NCBI GenBank assembly: GCA_021776195.1
Contig: JAJFGK010000154.1
Span: 13,672 to 77,671 of the forward strand
From: Kiloniellaceae bacterium
Lineage (GTDB): Bacteria; Pseudomonadota; Alphaproteobacteria; Kiloniellales; Kiloniellaceae
Reading direction: 5' to 3'
DNA length: 64,000 nucleotides
A program made the translations under genes and the position numbers. Within the stretch, counting starts at the first letter, position 1; every line of letters begins with the position of its first letter. The notes beneath the pieces were generated by a model. It searched no databases. It was given only the letters and a program-made list of their open reading frames with translations, and was not told where the DNA came from. Of the stretch, positions 9,968-19,553 are shown piece by piece.

Positions 9968-10819
9968 CTAGCCCGGCGACATGCCCCGCAGGCGTTCGTT
10001 GCGGCGACGCAGCAGTTCCAGGACGGTCATCATCATGATCGAAAAGACGATCAGGAGCGTCGCCACCGCAAGGATCGTCGGGCTGATCTGCTCGCGGATG
10101 CCGGCCCACATCTGGCGCGGCACGGTGCGTTCCTCGAACCCGGCCAGGAACAGCACCACCACCACCTCGTCGAAGGAGGTGATGAAGGCAAAGAGCGCCC
10201 CGGAAATGACGCCGGGCAGGATCAGGGGCACGATGACCTTGAAGAAGGTCGTGGTCGGGGCGGCCCCCAGGCTGGAGGAGGCGCGGATCAGGCTGCGGTC
10301 GAAGCCCACCAGGGTCGCGGTGCAGGTGATCACCACGAAGGGGGTGCCGAGCGCCGTGTGGGCCAGGATGATGCCCAGCTTGGTCTGGGCCAGATTGACG
10401 TCGGAATAGAAGAAGAACATGCCGGCCGCGGTGATGATCAACGGCACGATCATCGGTGAGATCAGGACCGACATGATGGCGGTGCGGAAGGGGATCTGAG
10501 ACTGGCTCAGGCCGAGCGCCGCCAGGGTCCCCAAGGTGGTCGCCAGCAGGGTCGAACAGGTGGCGAAGAAAAAGGAGTTGCGGATCGAATGGATCCACTG
10601 CGGATTGGTGAAGATGTCGTCGTACCAGCGCATCGAAAAGGCGTCCGGGTCGAGCCGCAGCATGCCCGGCGAAAAGGTGAAGTAGGGCTCGGCATTGAAG
10701 GACAGCGGCACGATCACCACGATCGGCAGGATCAGGAACAGAAAAATGATCCCGCAGACAACCCGGAAGGTGTAGTGCCAGGACCGCTCCAGCGGCGAGG
10801 TGTAGGGAGGAAGCGCCAT
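9968..10819 (-). CDS. ABC transporter permease, PotC type (spermidine/putrescine-like)
   Basis: A 283-residue inner-membrane permease with six hydrophobic segments. The cytoplasmic EAA loop reads ASSLGAAPTTTFFKVIVPLILP, which docks the ATPase. The sequence class is that of PotC/YdcV, the second permease of polyamine-type importers. It is the last gene of a minus-strand operon: ATPase, binding protein, PotB-type permease, this gene. The gap to the preceding permease is 7 bases. The substrate could be a polyamine, an opine or another cationic amine. Confidence 0.9.
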   Translation of the reverse strand: MALPPYTSPLERSWHYTFRVVCGIIFLFLILPIVVIVPLSFNAEPYFTFSPGMLRLDPDAFSMRWYDDIFTNPQWIHSIRNSFFFATCSTLLATTLGTLAALGLSQSQIPFRTAIMSVLISPMIVPLIITAAGMFFFYSDVNLAQTKLGIILAHTALGTPFVVITCTATLVGFDRSLIRASSSLGAAPTTTFFKVIVPLILPGVISGALFAFITSFDEVVVVLFLAGFEERTVPRQMWAGIREQISPTILAVATLLIVFSIMMMTVLELLRRRNERLRGMSPG

Positions 10820-10826
10820 CGGTCGT

Positions 10827-12089
10827 CTATCCCAGCTTCATGTTGTCGATGCCAACCACGCGGTTGTAGAGCCAGTAGAGGGCCAGGATGCCCAGCAGCA
10901 GAATGGCGCCCAGGGCCGCCGCCAAGCCCCAGTTCAGCGACGACTGCATGTGGTAGGCGATGAAGTTGCTGATCAATTGCCCGGTGCGCCCGCCGACCAG
11001 GGCCGGCGTGATGTAGTAGCCCACCGAAAGGATGAAGACGAGCAGCGAGCCGGCGCCGATGCCGGGCACGGTCTGCGGAAAGTAGACGGTCCAGAAGGCG
11101 TGGGTCGGCGTCGCGCCGAGGGATTTGGCGGCGCGCATATGGTAGGGGTTGATCGTCTTCATCACGCTGAACAGCGGCAGCACCATGAAGGGCAGCAGGA
11201 TGTGGACCATCGCCACCACGGTCCCGGTCATGTTGTAGATCATCTGCAGGCGGTTCTCGTCGTCGATCAGGCCCAGCCAGACCGCGACGTCGTTCAGCAC
11301 GCCTTCGCGTTGCAGCAGCACGATCCAGGAGGTGGTGCGCACCAAAAGCGAGGTCCAGAAGGGCAGCAGCACCATGATCATCAGAAGGTTGCTGACCCGG
11401 GTCGGCAGGGTCGCCATCAGATAGGCGATCGGATAGGCCAGTGCGATGCAGATCAAGGTAATCAGAAGACTGACCCAGAGGGTGCGATAGAACAGCGGCA
11501 CGTAGATGCGGCGTTCCTCGGCCTGCTGGACAACGGCGCCCGACGGATCCTGGGTGAGGTCGAGGGCGGCCAGATAGTAGGACAGGGTGTAGGCCTGCCC
11601 GACCCGTTTCAGCTTCGACCAGACCGCGACATCGCCCCACTTCTTGTCGATCTTGATCATGGCCTCCTTGAAGGGCGCCTCGATCTTCGCGATTCGCCGT
11701 CCGGTCTTGGTGACGGTGCTGCGGGACCCCGGCAGGTCATAGTTCAGACGGGTCGCGATCCTGCCGATGGTCTTGTCCTTTTTCGCCACCGTCAGTTCTT
11801 CCGCCAGGATGGCGAAGACGGCTTCGCCCGGAAGTCCCGACGCGGCATCCCAATCGGCGATGGCCGCCATGGTCCGCGGCAGGTTCTCGGCGATCACGGG
11901 ATTGTCCACCGAGCGAAACAACATCTCGACGATGGGATAGACGAAGGACACGAGGATGAAGATCAACAGCGGCGCGGTGAGAGCCAGGGCTCGCAGTTTG
12001 TTGCGCCTTTCCGCCAAGGCCAGCTTGACGCGCAGCGGCACGCCGTCGACGGTGGTGAGAAGTCCCGGTTCGGCAGCGATCTGAGCCAT
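10827..12089 (-). CDS. ABC transporter permease, PotB type, with large periplasmic insert
   Basis: A 420-residue permease. After the first membrane segment (LTAPLLIFILVSFVYPIVEMLF) there is an insert of about 140 residues before the second segment, longer than in E. coli PotB but common in a subset of proteobacterial PotB-like permeases. The EAA loop is RAAKSLGATPTHAFWTVYFP. It pairs with the PotC-type permease 7 bases downstream to form the channel. Two GC-rich hairpins separate it from the binding-protein gene upstream (12131-12192). Confidence 0.9.
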   Translation of the reverse strand: MAQIAAEPGLLTTVDGVPLRVKLALAERRNKLRALALTAPLLIFILVSFVYPIVEMLFRSVDNPVIAENLPRTMAAIADWDAASGLPGEAVFAILAEELTVAKKDKTIGRIATRLNYDLPGSRSTVTKTGRRIAKIEAPFKEAMIKIDKKWGDVAVWSKLKRVGQAYTLSYYLAALDLTQDPSGAVVQQAEERRIYVPLFYRTLWVSLLITLICIALAYPIAYLMATLPTRVSNLLMIMVLLPFWTSLLVRTTSWIVLLQREGVLNDVAVWLGLIDDENRLQMIYNMTGTVVAMVHILLPFMVLPLFSVMKTINPYHMRAAKSLGATPTHAFWTVYFPQTVPGIGAGSLLVFILSVGYYITPALVGGRTGQLISNFIAYHMQSSLNWGLAAALGAILLLGILALYWLYNRVVGIDNMKLG

Positions 12090-12130
12090 ACTTTCGCCCG
12101 CCTTCTTCGTCCCTGTCTTCTTGGTACTCC

Positions 12131-12192
12131 CGCCCCGATGGGGCGCTCACAAGTCCAACCGGGGCCGGACCGCGCTCGCCGCCCGGCCCCGG
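12131..12192 (-). other. Two intercistronic hairpins between binding protein and permease genes
   Basis: CCGGGGCCGG at 12159-12168 pairs perfectly with CCGGCCCCGG at 12183-12192 (10 bp, 14-nt loop). CGCCCC-GAT-GGGGCG lies at 12131-12145. No T-run follows, so these more likely stabilise the upstream mRNA or attenuate read-through than fully terminate. Confidence 0.6.
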
Positions 12193-12205
12193 AAGGAAAC
12201 GGTGC

Positions 12206-13276
12206 CTACTTCGCCAGCCAGGCGTTGAAGCGCTCGTTCATCTCGTCTTGATGATCCGCCCACCATTCGAAATCGTTCTGCAGGGCGGTCTTGAAGTTAT
12301 CGGGATAGGTCGGCATGTGCGGCAGCATGTCGGGCGCCACCAGCTTCAGGGACGACTTGCGCACCGGACCGTAGGAAATGTACTTGGTCTGGTCCGCGAG
12401 GCGCTGGGTGTCGGTCGAGTACTTCACGAACTTCAGGGTGTTCTCGAGGTTCGGCGTGCCCTTGACGATGCCCCAAAGATCGATGTCCCAGACCTGCCCG
12501 TCCCAGACGATCTCGAAGGGCTTGCCTTCCTCGATGATCGCGTTGAAGAGACGGCCGTTGTAGGCCGATGTCATCGCCACCTCGCCATCGGCCAGCATCT
12601 GCGGCGGCTGGGCGCCAGCTTCCCACCAGAGCACCGAGTCCTTGATCTTGTCGAGCACGGCGAAGGCCCGGTCGACGCCCTCTTCGGAGGCCAGGGTCTC
12701 GTAAACCTGGTCGCCGGCCACGCCATCGGTCATGAGCGCCCATTCCAGGTTGACCCGAGGAGTCTTGCGCAGGCCGCGGGTGCCGGGAAACTTATCGGTG
12801 TCGAATAGATCGCCGATCGAGGCGGGACCGCCGCCGGTGAACTTGGTCTTGTCGTAGGCATAGACCGTCGACCAGACGATTTCGCCAATGCCGCACTCAT
12901 GCAGCGTGCCCTCGATAAAGTCCTCGGTCGCCGGGGTGCCATCGGGCGCCGCCGGCAGGGTCGCGGGGTCGATCTCCTCCAACAGGCCCTCGTCGCAGCC
13001 GCGCACGATGTCCGACAGCTCGAAGTCGATGACATCCCAGGTGATGTTGCCGGCTTCGACCTGGGCCCGCACCTGGGCAAGGCCGCCATTGTAGTCCTCG
13101 GAATTCACCGTGATGCCGGTCTCGGCCATGAAGGGCTTGTGATAGGCCTCCAACTGGCTCTTGGTGTAGGCGCCGCCCCACGAGACGGCGGTGATCGATT
13201 CGGCCTGGGCCGGCGCCGTACCGAAGGCGACGACCAGCGCGAGCGCGGCGACGGTCCCGGTAAGTAGGTTCTTCAT
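12206..13276 (-). CDS. ABC transporter substrate-binding protein, PotD/spermidine type
   Basis: A 356-residue periplasmic binding protein. Residues 1-25 are a signal peptide ending in APAQAES. The mature protein has the type-2 fold pattern: ITAVSWGGAYTKSQLEAYHKP at the N-terminus, GNITWDVIDFELSDI, and a hinge region with STVYAYDKTKF. An AGGAG Shine-Dalgarno precedes the ATG. It lies between the ATPase and permease genes of the same operon. Ligand specificity (polyamine or other amine) cannot be settled without structure comparison. Confidence 0.92.
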   Translation of the reverse strand: MKNLLTGTVAALALVVAFGTAPAQAESITAVSWGGAYTKSQLEAYHKPFMAETGITVNSEDYNGGLAQVRAQVEAGNITWDVIDFELSDIVRGCDEGLLEEIDPATLPAAPDGTPATEDFIEGTLHECGIGEIVWSTVYAYDKTKFTGGGPASIGDLFDTDKFPGTRGLRKTPRVNLEWALMTDGVAGDQVYETLASEEGVDRAFAVLDKIKDSVLWWEAGAQPPQMLADGEVAMTSAYNGRLFNAIIEEGKPFEIVWDGQVWDIDLWGIVKGTPNLENTLKFVKYSTDTQRLADQTKYISYGPVRKSSLKLVAPDMLPHMPTYPDNFKTALQNDFEWWADHQDEMNERFNAWLAK

Positions 13277-13364
13277 CTCCTGTTTTCTCCCATCTCTACG
13301 CCATCTCCGACGGCGGACTTTGATTGGTTCTCGAGGTTACAACGCACAAAACATCGGGACCTTT

Positions 13365-14471
13365 TCAGGCGGCCCCTTCGTAGATATCGAGGGCCCGGCA
13401 GTCCTCGGCACTCCAGCCGACCGTGACGATTTCGCCGGGCTGCAGATGAACGTGTCCCGAGGCATTGGGCACCTTCACGATAAAATCGCTGTTGCCGCAG
13501 ACGGTGACACGGCTTCGCATGTGGTCGCCCAGATAAATCAGCTCCTCGACCCTGCCGCTGAACATGTTGGGCAGGCTGCCCGAGGGTGGGTTGATCACCA
13601 CGCGTTCGGGGCGCAGCGACAAGGTCGTGCCGCTGCCGACCGCGCCGATCTTGACCGGCAGGGCCTCGATGATACTGCCATCGGTGCCCTCGACGGTGCA
13701 GGCCCCGTTCTCGGCGGCCTTGACCGTGCCCATCAGCTTGTTGTTTTCGCCGATGAACTGGGCCACGAAAGCGTTGTCGGGCTTCTCATAGAGCTCGTCG
13801 GGCGGCGCAAGTTGCTGGATTTCGCCGTCGTTGAAGACCGCGATGCGGTTCGACATGGTCAAGGCCTCGGATTGGTCATGGGTCACGTAGACCACCGAAA
13901 CGCCGAGGTTTTCATGAATGTGCTTGATCTCATACTGCATCTGCTCGCGCAGCTGCTTGTCGAGCGCGCCCAGCGGCTCGTCCATCAAGACCAGGTCGGG
14001 CTCGAACACCAGGGCACGGGCCACGGCCACGCGCTGTTGCTGGCCGCCCGAAAGCTGGCCCGGGCGGCGGTGCTCGAAGCCGTTGAGCTGCACCATGCCG
14101 AGCGCCCGGTTGACCTTTTCTTCCTGTTCGGCCTTGTCGATCTTGCGCACTTTCAAGGGGTAGGCGAGGTTCTCCGCCACGGTCATGTGAGGAAAGAGCG
14201 CATAATTCTGGAACACCATGCCAATGCCGCGATGGTGCGGCGGCACGTTGTTGATCGGCGTTTCATTCAGATAGATCTCGCCGTGAGTCGCGGTCTCGAA
14301 CCCGGCGAGCATCATCAGGCAAGTGGTTTTACCCGAGCCCGACGGGCCCAGCATGGTCAAAAACTCGCCGCGGCGAACATGCATGTTGAGGTTCTTGATG
14401 ACGAGGTCGACGCCATCATAGCTCTTCTGCACGCTCTCGAAGCGCACAATGTGTTCCGCGTCCCCCGTCAT
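13365..14471 (-). CDS. potA: ABC transporter ATP-binding protein, PotA type
   Basis: A 368-residue ATPase energising the polyamine-type importer. Walker [10 protein letters not shown] is at residues 42-50, the Q-loop in [14 protein letters not shown], the signature LSGGQQQR at 140-147 and Walker B LVLMDEP at 160-166. The C-terminal TOBE-type regulatory domain contains SLRPERVVI. The start is ATG at 14471 with GGGGAG upstream; the reading frame stays open far further but without a plausible start. It is the first gene of the operon. The gene symbol is given for family resemblance and does not imply proven spermidine specificity. Confidence 0.9.
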   Translation of the reverse strand: MTGDAEHIVRFESVQKSYDGVDLVIKNLNMHVRRGEFLTMLGPSGSGKTTCLMMLAGFETATHGEIYLNETPINNVPPHHRGIGMVFQNYALFPHMTVAENLAYPLKVRKIDKAEQEEKVNRALGMVQLNGFEHRRPGQLSGGQQQRVAVARALVFEPDLVLMDEPLGALDKQLREQMQYEIKHIHENLGVSVVYVTHDQSEALTMSNRIAVFNDGEIQQLAPPDELYEKPDNAFVAQFIGENNKLMGTVKAAENGACTVEGTDGSIIEALPVKIGAVGSGTTLSLRPERVVINPPSGSLPNMFSGRVEELIYLGDHMRSRVTVCGNSDFIVKVPNASGHVHLQPGEIVTVGWSAEDCRALDIYEGAA

Positions 14472-14537
14472 CGTCTCCCCGCCTTCGTGTTCGGATAGAG
14501 GCAATCCTATCCAGATCCGTCGGTCGTCGGCCTTGAC

Positions 14538-14566
14538 GGCTTCGGCCTCCAAGTCAGGCCGAAGCC
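14538..14566. other. Strong hairpin between hemA and the potA operon
   Basis: GGCTTCGGCCT (14538-14548) pairs perfectly with AGGCCGAAGCC (14556-14566), an 11-bp stem with a 7-nt loop. It lies downstream of hemA and upstream of potA on the same strand. No T-run follows on either strand. It may be a hemA 3' stabiliser or a leader structure for the transporter. Confidence 0.5.
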
Positions 14567-14692
14567 GCAGCCGCTTGCTTTGCAAGGCGAATTGGCCAAA
14601 CCATAGCCAATCGCCGCGTAGCTGAAAAGGTATTATCCGCGCCCGCACAACCCCCGCGATCCGCCTATCCCATGGCCCTTTGGTACAGCACC

Positions 14693-15916
14693 TTACGCGG
14701 CGAGTGGCAGTTCGAGGTCGCGCCAGACGGCCAGCAGGGCCTTGATCAGGGCGTCGATCTCGGCGGGGCCGTGGTAGGGCGTGGGGGTGAGGCGCAGGCG
14801 CTCGGTGCCCTTGGGCACGGTCGGGTGGTTGATCGGCTGGACGTAGATCGCGTGCTCGGCCAGCAGGCGGTCGGTCACCTCGCGGCAGCGCCCGGCCTCG
14901 CCGACCAGGACCGGCACGATGTGGCTGGCGCTCGGCATCAGCGGCAGGCCGGCCGCGGCCAGGCGGTCCTTCAGGAGTTTGACGTGTTTCCGCTGGGCGG
15001 CCCGCTCGGCGCCGCTCGCCTTCAGGTGCCGCACCGAGGTCAAGGCCCCGGCCGCGATCACCGGCGGCAGCGCCGTGGTGAAGATGAAGCCCGAGGCAAA
15101 GGAGCGCACGAAGTCCACCAGGCTCGCCGAGGCCGCGATATAGCCGCCCATCACCCCGAAGGCCTTGGCCAGGGTCCCCTCGATCACCGTCAGGCGATCC
15201 ATCAGGCCCTCGCGCTCGGCGATCCCGCCGCCGCGCGGGCCGTAGAGCCCCACCGCGTGAACCTCGTCCAGATAGGTCATCGCCCCGTGCCGCTCGGCGA
15301 CCTCGCAGAGCTCCGCCAGGGGCGCGATGTCGCCGTCCATCGAGTAGACCGATTCGAAGGCCACCAGCTTGGCCCGCTCCCGGGGATAGGCCGACAGACG
15401 CCGGTCCAGGTCCGCCGGGTCGTTGTGCCGGAAGACCTCCTTGGCCGCCCGGCTGTGGCGGATGCCCTCGATCATCGAGGCGTGGTTCATCTCGTCCGAC
15501 AGCACGACGCAGTCCGGCAGGCGCGCCGCAAGGGTCCCCAGGGCGGTCCAGTTCGAGACATAACCCGAGGTAAAGAGCAGCGCCGCCGCCTTGCCGTGAA
15601 GATCCGCCAGCTCGCGCTCCAGCAGTACATGGCCATGGTTGGTGCCCGAGATGTTCCGGGTCCCCCCGGCCCCCGCCCCGCAGCGCGCCAGGGCCTCGCC
15701 CATGGCCGCGATCACCGCCGGGTTCTGGCCCATGCCCAGATAGTCGTTCGAACACCAGACCGTCACCTGGCGGGGCCCGCTGTCGGTGTGGCAAAGCGCG
15801 CGCGGGAAATCTCCGACCTGGCGTTCCAAGTCCGCGAAAAAGCGGTAGTTTCCCTCATTCTTCAATCCGGCTATCGCCGTGTCAAAATACTTATCGTAGT
15901 CCATCGCGCCGCCCAT
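14693..15916 (-). CDS. hemA: 5-aminolevulinate synthase
   Basis: A 407-residue PLP enzyme condensing glycine and succinyl-CoA to 5-aminolevulinate, the first step of tetrapyrrole synthesis in alphaproteobacteria. The alpha-oxoamine synthase motifs are present: [41 protein letters not shown] and the PLP-lysine block [16 protein letters not shown]. Length is typical. Either ATG 15916 or ATG 15904 (MDYDKYFD, like most homologues) may be the start; no clear Shine-Dalgarno decides. The short distance to the IS30 remnant suggests the upstream region was disturbed by insertion. Confidence 0.95.
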   Translation of the reverse strand: MGGAMDYDKYFDTAIAGLKNEGNYRFFADLERQVGDFPRALCHTDSGPRQVTVWCSNDYLGMGQNPAVIAAMGEALARCGAGAGGTRNISGTNHGHVLLERELADLHGKAAALLFTSGYVSNWTALGTLAARLPDCVVLSDEMNHASMIEGIRHSRAAKEVFRHNDPADLDRRLSAYPRERAKLVAFESVYSMDGDIAPLAELCEVAERHGAMTYLDEVHAVGLYGPRGGGIAEREGLMDRLTVIEGTLAKAFGVMGGYIAASASLVDFVRSFASGFIFTTALPPVIAAGALTSVRHLKASGAERAAQRKHVKLLKDRLAAAGLPLMPSASHIVPVLVGEAGRCREVTDRLLAEHAIYVQPINHPTVPKGTERLRLTPTPYHGPAEIDALIKALLAVWRDLELPLAA

Positions 15917-15939
15917 GCCATCCCATTACGGCCGGCCAT

Positions 15940-16086
15940 GGTGTTGCACAGACTTGCTCGCTAGACCAGTGAAAACTGGGCGAGTAGTGGCAGGCGCAAT
16001 TGACACCGGACTTGCATTTAGATCTGACGACGGATCGTCCCGCCAAACCCGCCAAACCCGCCAACTCATAAACGAAGTGCAACACC
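15940..16086. repeat. 10-bp inverted repeat and short GCCAAACCC repeats beside the IS30 remnant
   Basis: GGTGTTGCAC (15940-15949) and GTGCAACACC (16077-16086) are perfect inverted copies 127 bases apart. Near the right copy, CCGCCAAAC is repeated in tandem (about 16040-16065). The right copy lies 19 bases before the transposase start, the place where an IS30-family end would be expected, so it may be an element terminus. The left copy could be a second terminus from an earlier event. Confidence 0.35.
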
Positions 16087-16105
16087 GGTATGCTCCGGAG
16101 TTGCG

Positions 16106-16546
16106 ATGGGCAAGCACTACAGACAGCTCGACCTCGATGAGCGGATTGAGCTTTTCCGGCATCATGATGCCGGCAATGCTCCGAGCGAGATCTCACGGAT
16201 CATGGACTGTCACCCAGCGACGATCAGCCGCGAGCTCAAACGCAACAGCCTGCCCAAGGGCGACTACAAGCCGGCCTCGGCGGAACGCATCGCGCCAAGA
16301 CGAACCGGGGCCGGCGCTACTTCAAGCGCCGTCGCGAGCCGATCTCAGGGCGACGTTCGATCCATGAACGCGGCCAGGACATCCAAGGCATCGTCTGGGC
16401 ATCAACACCACGCCGCGAAAGTGCCTCGGTTTCTTAACACCCGCCGAGGCCTTCATCCAGCAACCGAGGCGTTGCGCTTGAGCCGCGAATCTAGCCGGTC
16501 ACCTCAAGAAACGGCTAAGAAAATGTGCGAATTATTCAATCTTTGA
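16106..16546 (+). pseudogene. IS30-family transposase, decayed
   Basis: The first ~65 codons encode the N-terminal helix-turn-helix of an IS30 transposase (MGKHYRQLDLDERIELFRHH, IMDCHPATISRELKRN). After about 16300 the similarity continues in another frame, where GRRYFKRRREPISGRRSIHER can be read. That block normally lies much further along, just before the catalytic DDE domain. So the gene has an internal deletion with a frameshift, and the catalytic domain is missing. The rest of the open frame is not transposase-like. No functional partner copy is in the window. Confidence 0.7.
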
Positions 16547-16705
16547 TGTAATAATTAAAATTTTACTTAAAAACTTCCTCGGAAACCTAGTAATTCTTTA
16601 GGATTTTTTTACCGGCATTTGTCATTTTCACTCAATTCCAACGTTTTATCTCGCGCCGGTTCTGCTTCAAACCATCTCAACAGCAAAAGCCAAACGGAAC
16701 CCACA

Positions 16706-17569
16706 GTGCAAATCGCCCGAATTCTGAAGTTTCTAACCCTAACCGTCATGGTTGCGCTGACCAACGACGCCCAAGCTACATCCGTGAAATCCTCATCCGA
16801 TGATGGCGGTCATGTGACGACCGTCGCCGCGACGGAGAGCGACCATGACGCCGAGCCGGCGCCCGCAGCGTCAAGCGGCGGCCACGGTGTCCGTTGGGGC
16901 TGTAGCGGGAAGGCTGGCCCCGACAGCTGGGGCCGACTTTCGAAGGACTATCAACTCTGTGGCGCCGGCGCCATGCAGTCGCCGGTGGACATCGCCGATG
17001 GCTTCATCGCGGACGGTGATCCCATCGATTTCGATTACCGGCTGACGCCGCTCAGCATCGTCCACAACGGCCATACGGTGCAGGTGAACTACGCAGCGGG
17101 CAGCGGGATCACCGTCGCTGGCGAGCGCTACGAGCTGCTGCAGCTCCACTTCCATACACCCAGCGAACACGCGGTCGAAGGTCAGCTGGCGGCCATGGAG
17201 GTTCACTTCGTGCACAAGAACGCCGCAGGCGCCCTGGCCGTAGTCGGGGCCCTTATGGAGGCCGGAACCGAGAACCCCGCGTTGCGCGAGATCTGGGACA
17301 GCATGCCCCGGAAGGAAAGCGCCGAGAAAACCCACGAGCGCGTCATGATCAATGCACGTGACCTGCTGCCCGACGATACCAGCTACTACCGCTACATGGG
17401 TTCGCTGACCACCCCGCCTTGCAGCGAGGGCGTCAACTGGTTCGTTCTAACCCACTCGATCCAGGTTGGGATCGAGCAGGTCGGCACATTTGCCAAGGCC
17501 GCAGGCCCCAACAACCGGCCGCTGCAGCCGACCAATCATCGTCTCGTTTTGGCGCCCCGCGCTCAATGA
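16706..17569 (+). CDS. Alpha-class carbonic anhydrase, exported
   Basis: About 287 residues from the GTG at 16706, which gives a signal peptide ([18 protein letters not shown], cleavage near AQATS). A longer TTG start at 16619 is possible but adds an unlikely leader. The zinc ligands are in [11 protein letters not shown] (two histidines) and MEVHFVH (third); GAMQSPVDI and [14 protein letters not shown] are family signatures. It interconverts CO2 and bicarbonate in the periplasm. Residues after the signal peptide form an acidic, histidine-containing linker. The 5' flank (16547-16705) is AT-rich. The stop codon overlaps an ATG of the chemoreceptor frame. Confidence 0.9.
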   Translation: MQIARILKFLTLTVMVALTNDAQATSVKSSSDDGGHVTTVAATESDHDAEPAPAASSGGHGVRWGCSGKAGPDSWGRLSKDYQLCGAGAMQSPVDIADGFIADGDPIDFDYRLTPLSIVHNGHTVQVNYAAGSGITVAGERYELLQLHFHTPSEHAVEGQLAAMEVHFVHKNAAGALAVVGALMEAGTENPALREIWDSMPRKESAEKTHERVMINARDLLPDDTSYYRYMGSLTTPPCSEGVNWFVLTHSIQVGIEQVGTFAKAAGPNNRPLQPTNHRLVLAPRAQ

Positions 17570-17631
17570 CGACGAACCGCTTCCTCCGGGCCGATCTCGA
17601 TCGGTCTGGACGTCAACAGAAAGGAATGAAC

Positions 17632-19389
17632 ATGTTCGCGCGTTTGAAGAATCTCAATGTCGGGGTCAAGGTCCTGGCCATCGTCGGCTTCTGCTTGCTG
17701 GCGCTCGTAGGGGTGGCAACCCTGTCGATCACCCAGATGATGAAGATCGGCAGCGAGATCGAGGCCGTCGCCGAGCGGGATATCCCGCTGACCGGGATCA
17801 TTACCCAAATCACCGTTCATCAGCTCGAACAGTCGATCAACTACGAGCGAGCAGTTCGCTTCGGCGAAGCCATGGCCCACGACAGTCACGCCGCCGAGCA
17901 ATTTGAAAAGGCCGTCGCGACCTTCGAGGAGCTCGCCGCAAAAGTCGACAACGAACTCAAGCAGGGCGAGGAGCTCGCCGCCGAAGCGGTCTCCAAGGCC
18001 CATTCAGCCGAAGAAAAGCAGGAGTTCCAGAAGGTCAGTGACGCTCTGGTGAAGATCGATGCCGAGCACGGCACGTTCGACGAGCATGTGATCGAGGTCT
18101 TCACCCTGCTGTCCAAGGGCTATCTTCAGGAGGCCGTCGAGAAGGAAGAACTGATCGAGCAGGAGGAAGAAGCTCTCAACCACGAACTGGTGGCTCTCCT
18201 GACCGAAATCGCAGTCTTCACCGAAAAGGCAACGCGGACCGTCGAGGAGCACGAGAAGTTCACGCTCCAGCTCTTGATCGGAACGACGATTGCTGTTTTC
18301 CTGACGGCTCTCGGGATGGCTTGGCTGCTGGTTCAGTGGGTCATCATTCGACCGCTTCGGGAGACGGTGACCTCGCTCAATTCTCTAACCGCGGGCGATA
18401 TCGATGTCACTGTGACGGTGCGTAGCGAGGACGAGATCGGCAAGGTCGCCCAGGCGCTCGAAGTCTTCCGTGAGAAGCTCATCGAGAACAAGGAAATGGA
18501 AGCCCGGGCCGCCGAGCAAAAGGAAGCCGCTGAGCGAGAACGCAAGGAAGCCCTGCTGGGCATGGCCGACAACCTGGAGGGTTCCGTTGGCGGCATCGTC
18601 CAGGTGGTCTCCTCTGCAGCCACCGAGATGCAATCCTCCGCTCAGGCCCTAACGGCGACCGCCGAGGAGACCAGCGCACAAGCCACCGCCGTCGCTGCCG
18701 CTTCAGAGCAGGCCACCACCAACGTCAATACCGTGGCGGCCGCGACAGAAGAACTCACCAGCTCGATCGGTGAGATCAATCGCCAAATCTCTCAGTCTTC
18801 CGAGATCACCGCCAAGGCCGTCGAAGAGGCTGGGCGAACGACAGAGATAATCCAGGGCATGGCTCAGATGGCCGAGAAAATCGGTGACGTTGTCAGTCTG
18901 ATTAACGATATTGCCGAACAGACCAACCTACTGGCGCTCAACGCCACGATCGAGGCGGCCCGCGCCGGCGATGCCGGCAAGGGCTTCGCGGTGGTGGCCA
19001 GCGAGGTCAAGTCCCTGGCCGGCCAGACTGCCAAGGCAACGGAGGAGATCTCCTCCCAGATTGGCGACATGCAAAGCGTCACCGGTGATAGCGCCAAGGC
19101 GATCGAGGGTATCAGCGGGATCATCCACGAGGTCAACGAAATAGCCTCGAGCATTGCCGCGGCCATGGAGGAGCAAGGTGCGGCGACGGGGGAGATTTCC
19201 CGCAACGTGCAGGAGGCGTCCCAAGGCACCACCGAGGTCTCTTCCAACATCGCGGGCGTCAGCCAGGCCGCTAGTGAAACCGGCCAGTCGGCCAGCCAGG
19301 TCCTTGAAGCGGCTGGGGAGCTTTCATCCCAGTCGGAAACTCTGCGAGCAGAGATCGATCGTTTCCTGGCCGAGATCCGGGCGGCGTAA
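17632..19389 (+). CDS. Methyl-accepting chemotaxis protein
   Basis: A 585-residue chemoreceptor. The ATG at 17632 is chosen because AAGGA lies 6 bases before it; an in-frame ATG at 17566, overlapping the carbonic anhydrase stop, is the alternative. TM1 covers residues ~13-34, followed by a helical periplasmic sensor of about 175 residues (four-helix-bundle type, rich in Glu/Lys). TM2 is at ~209-232, then HAMP. The signalling hairpin tip is at ~426-460 ([18 protein letters not shown]). No CheB/CheR-docking pentapeptide ends the protein. Being next to carbonic anhydrase, it might sense bicarbonate or pH (speculative). No other che genes are present. Confidence 0.93.
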   Translation: MFARLKNLNVGVKVLAIVGFCLLALVGVATLSITQMMKIGSEIEAVAERDIPLTGIITQITVHQLEQSINYERAVRFGEAMAHDSHAAEQFEKAVATFEELAAKVDNELKQGEELAAEAVSKAHSAEEKQEFQKVSDALVKIDAEHGTFDEHVIEVFTLLSKGYLQEAVEKEELIEQEEEALNHELVALLTEIAVFTEKATRTVEEHEKFTLQLLIGTTIAVFLTALGMAWLLVQWVIIRPLRETVTSLNSLTAGDIDVTVTVRSEDEIGKVAQALEVFREKLIENKEMEARAAEQKEAAERERKEALLGMADNLEGSVGGIVQVVSSAATEMQSSAQALTATAEETSAQATAVAAASEQATTNVNTVAAATEELTSSIGEINRQISQSSEITAKAVEEAGRTTEIIQGMAQMAEKIGDVVSLINDIAEQTNLLALNATIEAARAGDAGKGFAVVASEVKSLAGQTAKATEEISSQIGDMQSVTGDSAKAIEGISGIIHEVNEIASSIAAAMEEQGAATGEISRNVQEASQGTTEVSSNIAGVSQAASETGQSASQVLEAAGELSSQSETLRAEIDRFLAEIRAA

Positions 19390-19412
19390 CAGCTCGTCCA
19401 GTGTTTGCGATG

Positions 19413-19445
19413 GAAGGGGAGCCCCTGTGGCTCCCCTTCTCTCTT
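19413..19445 (+). terminator. Intrinsic terminator after the chemoreceptor gene
   Basis: GAAGGGGAGCC (19413-19423) pairs with GGCTCCCCTTC (19429-19439), an 11-bp perfect stem with a 5-nt loop, followed by TCTCTT. It lies 24 bases after the stop codon. Confidence 0.75.
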
Positions 19446-19553
19446 GCCCAACTGAAAGATCTGATGCCGCCTCGCCCGTCACGGGCTTGGCCATTGCAGG
19501 ACCGTCTGACCCGCACTAGCCTACCGTACTATTCTCCTGGTAGGAGTTTTGCG

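Noticed and set aside
13365..15794. A single minus-strand protein of about 809 residues covering potA and the hemA region
   Set aside because: The extra N-terminal part is the wrong frame of hemA; the ATPase has a good start and ribosome site at 14471.
16619..16705. Longer TTG start for the carbonic anhydrase
   Set aside because: It adds a polar leader before the signal peptide, with no ribosome site; GTG 16706 gives a normal export signal.
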